A stretch of DNA of 53,093 nt from Symbiodinium natans (Eukaryota > Sar > Dinophyceae > Suessiales > Symbiodiniaceae), in NCBI GenBank assembly GCA_905221605.1, contig CAJNDS010002677.1:266038-319130 (forward strand), written 5' to 3'. Each line of letters starts with the position of its first letter. Position 1 is the stretch's first letter. The notes beneath the pieces were generated by a model. The model was not told the origin of the DNA, ran no database searches, and was given only the letters and a program-made list of their open reading frames with translations. Made by a program: the position numbers and the translations under genes. Below are positions 1-11,001 of the stretch, piece after piece.

Positions 1-92
1 TTTAAGTGCCTTCAGGCCTTCAAGGGTCTTGGCGCGGCTTTAAGCACCTCTTTAAGCGAGATGACGCACAGGCCTGGAAACGGCCCAGCCAA

Positions 93-170
93 AGGCAAAG
101 GCAAAAGGCAAAAGGCAAAGCCAAAGGCCAATGCAGTGCCAAGGCCAAGGCCAAAGCCAAAGCCGCACTT
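93..170. repeat. Degenerate GCCAAAG heptamer repeat
   Basis: Short imperfect tandem repeats of GGCAAAG/GCCAAAG, with variants AAAGGCA and CCAAGG. In one frame they read as a Lys/Ala/Gly/Gln-rich low-complexity peptide. Nothing around it supports a gene. Confidence 0.6.
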
Positions 171-210
171 AAGAACAGGATGACAAACTTCTCCACCAAC
201 CGTTCCTAAA

Positions 211-1626
211 CACCTTGAAAGTGCCCTAAGCTGATGTGGTTCAGTCTTGGGCACATGAGTCATGTGCGGTCTCGGCGTGCAACTGGGTGGGCGCTGAATA
301 TACATGAATACACTTGTTGACATTCAGAATGAAGGGTGAAGGCTTCCTCCACTTTACCGTATGCCCGGAATCGTGAGTCTCGAAGAGCATGATGTTCACC
401 AACATGCGCGCCATGCAGCTTCCAAGGATTGCCATTTTGACCGTCGCGTACCAGACGGAGATGTACAGCTTGCTAAGTGAAGTGGAGGAAGCAGCTATCC
501 AAGCAGGCAGTACACGGCCACTGCTCCTCCTTGATGCGCCTGGGCCAAGTTTGGCGCAGCCATTGTGTCTGCAGCTCCTGGAGCACCACTCCTGGATGCC
601 TGTCGGCTCGGGGTGCCGTGCCCCTTCCAGGGAAGACAAAGACCATGGGAATATTTTTAAGGTAGGCGTTCGGCTCGAGATCTCCGCGGATTGGGCTTGC
701 TGGAGAAAAATGGTAGCAGACAGGGGGAAAATGCTAGCAGAGGGAGGGGCGAGGTAAGGAGAGGTTGGAGGTGGGGGGAATAACTTGTCAAACAGCACGT
801 CTCTGGCTTGGGATGGGAGTAGACACAGTCTGCTTTTTCTAAGCACGCCACAGTTTCTTGTACATGCCCTGCTTCTCTAGACAGGAAGGGGTTGCAAACC
901 ATGTTTTTGCTATCGAATGCTCCCCGCGCCTACATAAAGGAAACTGTGGAAGGGAGTAGGCGTGCTTTCTATGAAGCTATTGAAGAAGCGAGGCCGAGAG
1001 GAAATGGAGTAAAATCTAAAAGGGTGCGGCCGATGTGTGCGAGAGCGTCAGGTTGGACCTGGACCGATGGAAAACCCTGGTTTCCTTTTTAAAGGGGAGC
1101 ACCTGCCCTCATCGTTTGCTGCTTCTCTCCGTTGCGTTTGCTGACCCGGGGTGGGGGGGGGGGTGGGTAGGTGGGTGGCAGTGATACTCCGATGGCGCGG
1201 TCGGTGATTTCTACCTTCGTTGTCTGAATGTGGCCGTAGCGTTTGTTGAGTATTCATTGATATGGCTCTTTGGCCCTGATGTTCCAGTCATGCGGCTGAT
1301 CACTTCTGGCTTAGTGCTGGAAAAGTTTGCCACTCTGTTGGACGTGTCCTCTGTGTTGGTGAATGTGCCTTCCATGTTTGCTGAACGTCGCGGTATGTTT
1401 GCTAATCGTTGCCTCCGTGTTGGTTGAAGGTTGCGGTCGTGTTTGTCAATCTGTTTGTTGAATGTGGGATTGCCCGCAGCCTCGCAGGTGACTTCGAAGC
1501 AGTTGGTCCGCTTGCAGGAGATACCGAGAGATGCTGCCTTGATCCACTATGGTTATGAGGTGGGCACGGTAGCCGGAGCACGGCAGGAGTAGCTGCTAGC
1601 AGTTCTGCGGACAGCACTTGGTCACG
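211..1626. other. No recognised gene
   Basis: Open frames on both strands here are short and show no family motif. The stretch probably holds introns of gene A, whose first visible exon begins near 1,657. The upstream exons expected by comparison with gene B (signal peptide, first PilJ domain) were not found and may lie outside the window. A G run sits at 1,150-1,163. Confidence 0.4.
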
Positions 1627-1656
1627 TAAAGTGTCAGTTGTACACGTGGTGCCAAG

Positions 1657-2932
1657 GTGGCCTCGACCTGGGACAGGCTTAACCAGACAGTCAAGGAATT
1701 CCACCAGTCGCACAAAGACCTCATGCTAGGAGCGTCTGTTGAGTTGGGCAACGGGCGCTTGCTGGCCATCATGAGCTTAAAGCGTGTGTCCAATATCTGC
1801 CTAATTCGCATCATGCGGGACGTGGAGAATGAGGCCTCAATGATGGAGTTAGCTGCGTACCGAGGGGCCAGTGGACAGACAGAGGCTTTCAGCGAGCTGG
1901 ACCGGCTTGCCACAGTGGCCAGTGAGCACATGGTTGAAGCTGCCCAGAGCTTCGAGCGATATTATGACAACCTCAACTTGACGTGTTCAGATGTGGCTTT
2001 GACCGTCACCGACTGGCAGCTCCTCATGGCTGAAGCCTACGGCCTATGCTCCCTTGCGCGCAAGGCTGTGGCCGAGTTCGTCTTGCAAGACCAAGGGGAG
2101 ATCTTGCCTGATGTGCTGCAGCGGACAGCGACAGCTTTGGAGGACTCTTTTGTGAGCCTCATGCTGGGAAGGTCTATGCCTCACCTCCCAGCACAGCCCT
2201 CACAAGAATTGTATTCAGACGTTCGAAACCTGGACGGGTTGGTTCACAACTTCCTGGATGCGGTTCGAGGTCAGACATCCTCCGGGCTTTCCGGCTTGGC
2301 ATCTTCCGTCTGCAGTGCAGCAGACGGCCTTGGAGAGAAGTATTTGCAAGGAGGCCTGGTCGCCGATCCCGGCTGGCCTGGCCGCAGAGTGAGGGTGCTC
2401 TTCCAGCAGGCGGTGCGTGCCTACAAGGTTTATAGTTCCATGGTCCAGAACGAAGCCGCGGAAATGTGGGCTGCCATTGAGGAATTCGAGAGTGCGCATG
2501 CACAGCTCCTCTCCGGGGGTGGAGGCTTGACGGCAATTTTGCCGGAGCGGCAAGACATGCAGGCCCAGTGGGATGCTATTGAGGCAGTTTGGCCTGCTTA
2601 TAAACAGGCCGTGACCACCGGCGAGAGCACTGGACAGATTGCGATGACTTTAGGCCAAGTGCAAACTCAACTTCAGTCTGCAGTCGCCGTTTTCGACATT
2701 CCTGATGTTATTGCCACAGATACTTCACCTTGGAGCCTTGGACTGCTTTGCGAAATCGGTACTTTTCCTTTGTTGTTGAGGAGATTGCAGTTTCTGTCAC
2801 AGAGCAGATTTCACAGTAGCTCGGTAATGCGCAATTTTTGCAGCGAGGATCTTCGTGGCAACGTATGGGGCAATGGCCCTGATCTTGCTTTGTTGCTCTG
2901 CGTGCGGTTGCCGCTTGGCCTTCCTGGTATAG
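1657..2932 (+). CDS. Gene A: PilJ-like repeat membrane protein, 3' exons
   Basis: Two exons are proposed, 1,657-2,758 and 2,844-2,932. Exon 1 is one long frame of about 367 codons. The frame closes upstream at a TAA at 1,627, and an AG at 1,655-1,656 can serve as acceptor, so this is an internal exon without its own start. The protein is helical and contains divergent repeats of the PilJ/NIT sensor type (bundle motifs LNQTVKEFHQSHKD, LARKAVAEF, LMLG, ILPER). It aligns along its length with exons of gene B: PSQ, PER, the QW helix and SPW recur in order. Exon 2 encodes a hydrophobic helix (VATYGAMALILLCCSACGC) matching the membrane helix of gene B, then TAG. Predicted topology is an extracellular sensor bundle with a C-terminal anchor. 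Ligand unknown. The PilJ assignment rests mainly on gene B. Confidence 0.68.
2759..2843 (+). other. Proposed 85-nt intron of gene A
   Basis: The donor is GTACTT after ATCG and the acceptor is TTTTTGCAG. The phase is 1 on both sides. Removing it joins the SPW-containing exon to the VATY membrane helix, the order that is continuous in one gene B exon. Without removal the frame runs into unrelated residues. Confidence 0.6.
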
Positions 2933-4320
2933 GGCAAGAACGTTTTGATTGTACATGATGGCGCCTCCGTGTATCCCATGCCCTTTGTGTGATGCTCCTC
3001 GCAAAGGCTACATGTACCGGGCTGCTAGCCGCAGCAAGGGTGTGAAGGGCAGCGGCACGGACTCAATGGCCTCCCAGGCGTAAGAGATCGTGAGACTGCT
3101 CGTGTCCGTTGTAGAGGAACAAGTAGAAGTACTGTAGTCAAGGGAAGGAAATGCCTTCGGCACCAAGACCTGGACTTAGGACAGCAGACAAGAGCGAATG
3201 GCTGGATTGTGGCTCTTAGTATATCCCTGCCCCCCACCGCAGCCTCGCAGGTCAAGGTGTCAAGGGATTCTGCCCCCAAGCCGTGCAGACCCGGTGCCGC
3301 ATTCGGGTGGACTGACTAGGACAGGCTGAGGCATTGAAGCGGCAAAGGCTGTCCAGGCCTGATCGTGTTGAGCGAAATTACGCATCAACGGCCGAACTTT
3401 GCCTCGTTGTCCGGGGGTAGCACGAGCCGGGCGGACTATTTAGATTCTCTTGCCATTCTTCAGGCCCAAAACCTAACAAGCCTTCGGCTCGCGCTGCAGA
3501 CATGTATAGTCGATCTCGACCAAGGTGCAAGCAACAGTTCCATGAGGGACCTGCCATGGATTGCATGACACCAGCGGGGCTTTATTCGTGTTGATAGCAT
3601 GAGCCCTACCCAGATCGTGCGCGTGGAGCGTGCCACAGAATGCTTGCAACTTTGTGCCGTGTGGATAGGCGCTATTCGGCCATTGCTCTAGTGCTATGTT
3701 TGTCGTTCCGTCAAAGATGGGGACGAAGCCTGCGTTCTCACTACACAGTTTTCTCCGAAATCGCGACGCCCTGTACGCACAGGGTGTGATGCGTTGAAAG
3801 CATGGCCCCAGAACACAGCCCACTCTTCTTTGTTCATGTCGAGGACTGATTGAAAGTACAGCTTGACTTCAGTGCTGTGAAGAGATCAGGTCTTCTCAAA
3901 AGGGTCGCCCGATGCCTGAGTTTGGCCTCCACACAGGGAGTGAGCAGCAGGCAACCGTCGTATCGCGGCAGGCCTCCGGGTTTGTGTCGCTACTAGTTTC
4001 TGTCCGCAACATGCGTGAGCTGAGCGACTGAAGAGAAGCTACGGTTACGTTGCTCAGAAGTAGTCTTGCAGAAGCGGAGGAGCAAGAGGTCGTGCCGAGG
4101 TAGATGAAATCACAGGCCGATATTGTCCGACCCCAAACCAAGATAAACCAAGCCCAAAAGCCAAGTAACCAAGCTGGAGGCTTAAAGTTCGGGTAGCATG
4201 GGCGTAGTTACCCACCCCGCCAAACAAGTATGACAAACAGACTTGCAGGAGTCACGCACTATGTAATCACTTATTTCATACTTTGAACATTGAACTTCAT
4301 CTTTATGTTCCGATAAGTAG
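2933..4320. other. No recognised gene
   Basis: Scattered short frames on both strands, no family motifs and no obvious repeat. A short Ser/Arg/Lys-rich frame near 3,000-3,080 ends in TAA and could be an alternative tail of gene A, but no convincing junction was found. Confidence 0.35.
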
Positions 4321-4324
4321 CTTG

Positions 4325-4655
4325 ATGATTATAATTCGCTTCACGCACCACCAAGCAAAACGAGCACAGCAAGCGAAGACGCACCAAGAGGCAAGCTTCC
4401 GCACGTTACGTGAGGACGCACCAAAAAGCCAAGCAACGCCATAACATGCTGTAAGCGAAGATGCACAAATAAACAAAACAACCGCGCATAAGCAGCGAGA
4501 ATGCGCCAAAAAGCCGAAGCAACCGCAAACCGCACAGTACGCGAAGACGCGCCCAGAAGCAAAACATGCGTCTGTAGTAAGCGAAGACACACCAAAGAGC
4601 AAAACAATCGCACAGTGCGCGAAGATGCACGAACAAGCAAAGCAAGCACATATAT
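4325..4655. repeat. Degenerate minisatellite, left block
   Basis: About eight to nine diverged copies of a unit of about 38 bp. The core is GCGAAGACGCACCAA followed by AAGCAAAACAACCGCACA. The same unit returns at 5,235-5,655 beyond the telomere-like tract. The long frames on the minus strand, with recurring LLFGASS-type peptides, are products of this repetition. Confidence 0.75.
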
Positions 4656-4703
4656 GGTCCAGTGCTCCCCGGCCCCCCCCTCCCCCCCCCACCCATGGTC
4701 TGG

Positions 4704-5035
4704 AACCCCCCCCCCCTGTGGTGTGGTTGGGGGTTGGTTTTAGGGTTAGGGTTTAGGGTTTAGGGTCAGGATTTAGGGTTTAGGGTTTAGGGTTTTAGGG
4801 TTTAGGGTTTGGGTTTAGGGTTTAGGGTTTGGGTTTAGGGTTTAGGGTTTAGGGTTTGGGTTTATAGGGTTTAGGGTTTTAGGTTTAGGGTTTTTGGTTT
4901 AGGGTTTAGGGTTTGAAAGGTTTTAGGGTAAACCCCCCCCCCCCCTGTGGTGTGGTTGGGGGTTGGTTTTAGGGTTTAGGGTTTAGGGTTTAGGGTTGGT
5001 TTAGGGCTGAGGGTTTGACAGGGTTTAGGGTTAGA
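4704..5035 (+). repeat. Interstitial telomere-like TTTAGGG tract
   Basis: Many copies of TTTAGGG with variants GTTTAGGG, TTTTAGGG and TTTGGG on the plus strand. A block of about 43 bp occurs twice, at about 4,706 and 4,930: a C run, then CTGTGGTGTGGTTGGGGG, then GTTTTAGGG. TTTAGGG is the telomere repeat known from dinoflagellates and plants. Because single-copy DNA continues on both sides, this is internal, not a chromosome end. Confidence 0.85.
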
Positions 5036-5039
5036 GACG

Positions 5040-5218
5040 GTAGACCTGGAGGGGGAAGGGGGGGGGGGGGGTAAACGCCTCACACACATGGGTTTCCCCG
5101 AGGGCGCGCTCCGTCAACCGAACACAACACTCAAAACACGGGTTTTGGCGAGGGTCGGCCGCCCCCCCCCCCCCCCCTACCTGACCATACCATGGGGGGG
5201 GGGGGGGGGGGCCGGACA
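5040..5218. repeat. Long G and C homopolymer runs
   Basis: G runs at about 5,057-5,071 and 5,193-5,210 and a C run at about 5,162-5,177. Such runs can form quadruplexes and are also places where assemblies miscount bases. Confidence 0.7.
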
Positions 5219-5234
5219 CGCCAGACGCCGGACC

Positions 5235-5655
5235 ATATATAGTGAGCGAAAACGCACCGATAGCCATAACAAACGCGAGTCGCACAACCGCACATAGGAA
5301 GCAGTAACAGGACCACTCTGCCAAACACTCACAACAGTCCTTTCTGTCATTATTTGAAGACGCGCCAAGAAGCAGAACAACCACACAACAAGCGAAGACC
5401 CAACAAGCAAACCGACCGAATAGTAGACGAAGATACATCGCACCAAACAAACCAAACCCACCAATAAGCCGGCGAAATGACCGTAACCAACCACACATAG
5501 TAAGCGAACGCGCGCCGATAAGCAAAGCAACCATAGAAAGACTGCGGAGGGTACTAAGAAGAAAAGCAACCGCACATAGGAAGCGAGGACAAAACCACCA
5601 AGCAAAACAACCACATAAATTATTCAGCGAAGACGCACTACTAAGCAGCACATTG
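5235..5655. repeat. Degenerate minisatellite, right block
   Basis: The same unit of about 38 bp as at 4,325-4,655 and in the same orientation, for example GCGAAGACGCGCCAAGAAGC and GCGAAGACGCACTACTAAGC. The two blocks bracket the telomere-like and G/C tracts. Confidence 0.72.
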
Positions 5656-6135
5656 TTCATCCAAAAACATCTCGGCGTTCACCTTCAGCTCGTTATGCCT
5701 TGCGCCAGCCGCTCTCGGAAAAGCTTTGCGTGACAGTTGCGATCGGACGTGGCCGATTGCATTCCCCTGCGACTATGACAAAGTCATGGTGGCAGACTGC
5801 TCGCATATTGATAGCAAATACCGAGGCTCTTGTGTGTGTGTGTGGGTGCTGCAGCAGTCAAGGTGTTTTTGTTAAAGGTGACACCTTACCCCCTAAACTT
5901 TCCTGAAAGCACCCTCAACTCCACGCCCCCTTAAGGGCCTGCTGAGTTTGTCTTGCACATGGAATCTTCTATGCCAGGAAATGTCTGCAACTGCAACGCC
6001 CTAGATGCCTCTTGGTGCTCCCGAAGCCTTGAAGCACGACGGATTACAGCCCCAATGAGCTGCCTTTGCTGACTTTTGTGGGCAGCCGGGCTCAGGCCGC
6101 TCGGGCTGAACCTTGCCAGCAATTTTTTCACGGCC

Positions 6136-7227
6136 ATGGCCATGAAGGGCTTTAGGCATGTATTGACCTTGGCATGTGTGCAGTTGGCAAGCGCAGCTTG
6201 CCCTTCTCCTGGTGTGGTTGCGGGCACCAATTTCTCGGAACCTCAGTGGAGAGAGACTATCGACACGGCACGGCGACAGGGAACTCTATCCCAGAAGATG
6301 ACCAATGAGTTTCTTCTCATCGCCCTTGGCATCGATCCGGAAGCGAATAAGCAGAAGATGGAGGCTACCCTCAACCTTTATGGTGCCACTCTCCAGGCTT
6401 TTATGCGCGGAACTAGCAGCGCACAAAATGCAACAGCGGATCTGCCCGAAGACGTGGTGAACTACTTGCAGGAGCAGGTTCTCCCTGTGTACACGTCCAT
6501 GGCTTCTCTGCTCCAGGAGAGCGCAGGAGCGCCCGACGCGTCAGCGCTTAATGCAGCTTGCCGATCCATCGATATGACTCAAGGGCTTCACGGATTGTTT
6601 ATGATTGTTTAGTGACTTCGTGGTACTTATGGGTCAGGGCTGTGTAGACCCTAGCGGGAATCTGTTACACACGAGGGTCTGGACTGCTGTTTAGAACTTC
6701 ACCTTAGCGTTAGTTACGTGTGATTTCGTGACCGTCTTCCGCAGCTCCAAAGCCCCCGGGTCGCCTGTAACACCTAGGCACTTTTCGAGCAGAACATGGC
6801 ACTGGTTGATGTCTCGAACAAGGCGGTAGAGCTGTTGACTCAGGCCGTGCTGGGGTTGGGTGACAGGCTCCTGGGGGGGTAGAAATACGTTTCAGGAGGA
6901 AATGGGTCTCACACATTCCCTCCTCTCGAAATGACCAGCCTCGAGGCCACAGAGGCCGGTCGCTCTGCTGGGCCATTGGCGGACGTTGTTGGTCGACAGC
7001 GCAGCCTTATCCAACAGATGCTCAACAATGTCCCCTAGAGAGGATTTGGCTTTGAGATTAAATTTGCTCTCAGCTTTAATGGACTCTGGGTTTAAGGTTT
7101 ACGACGTTCGGCAGTTGCAATGCGCACAGCACTGCTGTACGAGGTTCTCTTCACTGCCCTGGGAGTTTCCGTTGACGCCAGCGTCGGCGCGCTAAGGAGC
7201 GACTTTGCTGAGAATCAACACGGAATG
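6136..7227 (+). CDS. Gene B, exons 1-4: signal peptide and two PilJ sensor domains
   Basis: Four exons are proposed, all joining in phase 0. Exon 1 (6,136-6,606) starts at ATG 6,136 with an in-frame ATG at 6,142. It has a signal peptide (MKGFRHVLTLACVQLASA) and a clear PilJ domain (RRQGTLSQKM, LLIALGID, ATLNLYGATLQAF). It ends at ATT before GTTTAG. Exon 2 is about 6,790-6,843 (NMALVDVSNKAVELLTQ), ending at a GC donor. Exon 3 is 6,955-7,029 (GRQRSLIQQMLNN). Exon 4 is 7,144-7,227 (VLFTALGVSVDASVGAL), before GTACGC. Joining exons 3 and 4 restores GRQRSLIQQM followed by LFTALGV with the same spacing as in exon 1, which is strong internal support. In bacteria PilJ domains are periplasmic helical sensors of chemotaxis and nitrate-type receptors. 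Ligand here unknown. Later exons are listed separately. Confidence 0.75.
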
Positions 7228-7689
7228 GTACGCCGTTGCGGGTGTTTTCAGGTTCCTGTTTTGAAGGGTTTTCTTTAACTCTTTTTGTTTTTAAAGTGCA
7301 TCGCGTGTCTTAGACCTGTCCCCCACCAAGACAGAGGGCGAAATCAAGCGTTTAAATTCTATATTACATATCACATTCTATACAATATACAATGTTCTGC
7401 TGTGATGCAGTATTCTACCTCTGGCAGAAGCTTGACACTCTTGTTCTGCACTGTTGGGCTATGCTGCTCAAGGCAGCACGACAGTCCCCAGACTGTGCAG
7501 TTGTCAACAGCCATGGATTGCGCTACGGAAATGTACATGCAGAAGAGTTCCTGGAACCGTCAGCTGCGAAAAGTCCGCCACGACAGACGGCTACATGCTC
7601 AAAAGGCTGATAAGGCAATGATTCAGAAGTTGAGTGAAGAGCTACAATCAGCAGTGGTCATGATATATTCTTTTCGTCTGGAGCTTAAA

Positions 7690-7884
7690 CAGTTATGTTC
7701 CATCTACTATATACTATATACTTTTTACTATATACTATGTACTAACTATTCGCTACTATATATACATATATACAGCATATATACATATATACATATATAC
7801 TATATATACTATATGTACTATATTTTTCGTTATAGGCTATCGACTATATACTATATACGATATACCAGATACTATATACTATTT
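7690..7884. repeat. TATAC/TATAT microsatellite
   Basis: An AT-rich simple repeat (TATACTATA, ACATATATAC) that abuts the left LTR. A similar tract abuts the right LTR. Confidence 0.8.
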
Positions 7885-8184
7885 TGTGAAGTCGACCAAC
7901 CCGGTCTTGCACTAAGCAAATGCAAACACGAGCGGCCACGCTGCTTTTGACTTCGCGGGAACACCAGCTCAGAAGGTGCCCTACAGCCAAGCGTCCGGTC
8001 GGACCGCTCCGCAACCTTAAAGCTACAGAACGAAACTACCGAGCACAAAGCTACAAGTCTACTCGCATACTTGAGCCAAAATATTGGCATTGATTCGACT
8101 TGCAAAACTATACATGCAAAGGAAAACAACGCTTCAGCAGTGGCTACAGAGCACATGTTCCATGTGTGCTTCTACCTGCTCACA
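7885..8184 (-). repeat. 3' LTR (left copy)
   Basis: 300 bp from TGTGAAG to GCTCACA. Aligns end to end with 11,002-11,299, with scattered substitutions and small indels. This divergence suggests an old insertion. Confidence 0.82.
8070..8088 (-). promoter_or_regulatory. Spliced-leader-like sequence in left LTR
   Basis: On the gag-sense strand it reads GCCAATATTTTGGCTCAAG, followed by TATGCG. It matches the 3' part of DinoSL (GCCATTTTGGCTCAAG) except for three extra bases. CTCAAGTATG contains a GT that could act as a donor. Confidence 0.4.
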
Positions 8185-8196
8185 TTCGCCCCTCAG
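8185..8196 (-). other. Putative polypurine tract
   Basis: On the minus strand this reads GAGGGGCGAA immediately before the left LTR. That is the expected place and composition for the plus-strand primer of an element transcribed on the minus strand. One C interrupts it. Confidence 0.45.
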
Positions 8197-8524
8197 CCGA
8201 GGCTCCCAGCTATGTCAAGCTGAGCACATCGTGCATCATGCACTCGCAGTGTCTGGAAGGAGGGAAAGGGCGAGGGCGTCGCGTGCGCCTCTGGTAGAGC
8301 CCGCACATCAAGAGCATTGGCATGCGGCTTGGGCGGCAGCCCGCGCTACCCAACGAACGCACGACGACAGCGACCCTCCGCAGCCCTTAACAACCCTGAC
8401 ACTCCTCACCTTTTGGCTGGACGGCGAGGCTCCAAGACACGAGCAGGTTTCTACAGCCGGTGCTGAAACTATGGTACAATTGGTACACTGTACACTACCG
8501 GTCCTAAGCTACGGCTACGGCTAC

Positions 8525-10843
8525 TCACCTATCCAGAACTACCCTACGGGCTACCGGACTCAGCGAGAGCCGCGCACATGGCTTGTGCCGCAGGCAATGC
8601 AGCTCATTGTCCGCCAGGTTCCACCAATCCCTGGGCAAATCATCCAAGGTGGCGAACTTGTCCCGCCCGCCCTTGCTCAACGGGAGCGTGTGCTGCTGCA
8701 CCGCGGCCCGTCCGGCGGCGCCCGGGGCGCCCGCCAGGACGCCTGAGCTGCCGATCTGGATACTGAACGCGGCGAAGGGATTTGACATGGAGGCACCGGA
8801 GGGGGGAGCCCAGTTAGCAGGCAGGGCTGGCGACACTCCGCTGGTGGTCAGGTTGTGGACCATGTCACAGTTGGCCCCCTTCTTGCACGACCCATTCTTG
8901 GAGAAGAAGGGGCACACTGTGCCTGGTGGCTTCGCCGCGCCTTTGGCCGCAGCTTTCGCTTTGGCTTTCCGCTTGCCACCGCCCTTTCCGTTGCTAGCCT
9001 TGAGGCTCTTGATCTCCTTCTGAGCCTCTGCTAGCGCGACCGCCGGGTCCGCGCTCTGCGAACCGGTAGCCGAGTACACAGCGTGAGAGACAGCCCTGTG
9101 AGCGGCTTCTCTCTGCTCGTACTCCAGAACGACCTTGTGGCACTCCTCCCAGGTCTGCGGTCCTCGCAACCCGCCATCCTTGGGATCTCCAAGCCACAGC
9201 CTCTTGTCGTTCCTGATTTCTTTCTGAAGATACGGGGGCATTTTCCTAAGGTAGGAAAGATACAGCTCTCGGGGCGTCTTGCCTAATCCGACCGCCTCCA
9301 GATCTGCAATGGAGGCCTCGAACAGAGGCTCAAACTGATGCCCGGTGAGCTTGCCTTTGGTGAGGGCGGCATGCTCGCCATCTACCCGCACCTCCCGCTC
9401 TTCGCGTGATTCGCCGAACATGAGATGCTTGTTCTTGATGCGATCGTAAACTGCTTGTGGGTCGGAGAGCACTTCTCCTGACTTCCACACCGCGCGGTAC
9501 GCATTGGTGAGGTCTTCATGCGTGAACCGCGGCAGCGCCCGCGCAAGGCAAGCAGCTTTTCCCGCGCACTCATGCCGCGGCAGTTGTTGGCGAGAGCGCA
9601 GACATCCTCGAACTCCTCGTAGAACAAGACTACGTCTCGCGCGTCCGACTTGTCGTCGGTCAACGTCGGCCACGTGAGGTCAGTTTTGACCGTAGTGATC
9701 GAGCTCTGGCCCCCTCTCTGAGCAAGCGCCTCTTTCAGCGCCTCAGTTTGGGCAGCGAGTGCGGCGGCAAGATCGCCCGCCGGGTGTTGGGACCCGGTCT
9801 GTGAGCCTCCGCCGTCTGAACCTCGCTTGAGGGCTTCTATCTCCATCTCTAGCGCAGCAAGCTTCGCACGCAAGGGGGAATCACCATCCATCGCGCCAGG
9901 GCCGCGGGCCGCAGATGGGACACCCCTACCTACACCACCTAAACCCTGGGCAGTGCGCAAACCACCAAGGCACGGACCTGCTCCCGGCTCACCTGCTGCT
10001 GCAGGAGGAGCTGGTCCCGGTGACTGCGAGCCGACGACAGGCCCCGCAGAGACGTCGGACGGTGAACTCCAGACCTTTTCCTTACTGGAGCTCTCCTTTC
10101 CCCCGAGCGCGAGGATAAGCTCCCCGATGCACTTAGATCTCTTGCTGATTATTATCATGTGCATCGTCGGGATCCTCGCCAGTGCGTAGTGCCGCGACCG
10201 AGAATCTGGTCCGCAGGCGCCGGACCATTTTGGTGGGATGCCAATCGCCACCCACTTGCCCGAATTCATCGGCTAAGATCGTGGCCTTAGTGCTCAAGAC
10301 ATCCAGAGCACCGGCGTCCACCACGATACCATGCGCCCGCGCCGGCTCCTGGTCGGGACGGTGCAGGGCGCGCAAGTCCGCCTGAAGGCTCTCGGCGGTG
10401 CCCGGCACGGACCCCGCTGTCGACGGCGGACCGGACGGTCCCGCCTTACGGGACCCCGGCGTCGAACCAGGCACGTAGGCCGCACCCGTGGGCACCATAG
10501 CGAGTTCGCCTGCCGCAGCGTGGACACCCGCCCGCGGTGGCGGATCCTCTACCACGCCGGCAGCTTCCGGGATCAACTCGCTATCCTCTCCCTCCTCCTC
10601 GTCTTCTTCATCTTCTTCGGCTCCAACGTCATGCAGAAACTGCATGACGCTACGCCAGAGAGCGGCCTCCTGTTCGGGCGTCGTACTGATGCCGTCACGT
10701 CTTGTCACTGGCCGGCTACCTGTGTCCTTGCGCCATTTGAGCCAAGTGACATAGGACATCCGCTCTGGATAAGGGACGTCTCCGCTCTCTATAGCCTGGA
10801 GGAGAGTGACGCCTTCTGGTTGGCCTGCTACCTCTGAGGACAT
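8525..10843 (-). pseudogene. Frameshifted gag-like polyprotein with CCCH zinc finger
   Basis: The start is ATG at 10,843, 158 nt inside the right LTR. Three overlapping frames continue one another: 10,843 to about 10,135 (acidic run DEEDEEEGED, Pro/Ala-rich linker), about 10,150 to 9,545 (coiled-coil EMEIEALKRG; DLTWPTLTDDKSDARDVVLF; FYEEFEDVCALANN), then about 9,545 to 8,525. Two frameshifts separate them. The third part has a capsid-like helical region, a basic linker (GKGGGKRKAKAKAAAKG) and a CCCH finger with spacing C-x8-C-x5-C-x3-H at about 8,862-8,922. In Gag such fingers bind RNA. The frame ends before any protease motif. The shifts make it a likely non-coding relic, though sequencing error cannot be excluded. 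Confidence 0.75.
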
Positions 10844-11001
10844 GGCTGCGTCGCGCGGCGAAACGCCGCGCCTTGGTAGTCAGGCCGCAGGCGTGGAACA
10901 CAGTCCACGCGTCCAGGACACGGACCGCGACGGACAAGCAAAGCAATGCTTGCCCACTCGGGCCGTAGGCACAAGAGCTGAACTATTTCCCAGAACAGCC
11001 T

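Noticed and set aside
4303-5660. Several 100-200-codon minus-strand frames with LLFGASS-type repeats.
   Set aside because: Products of the 38-bp minisatellite and poly-C/G runs. Several registers show the same peptide style.
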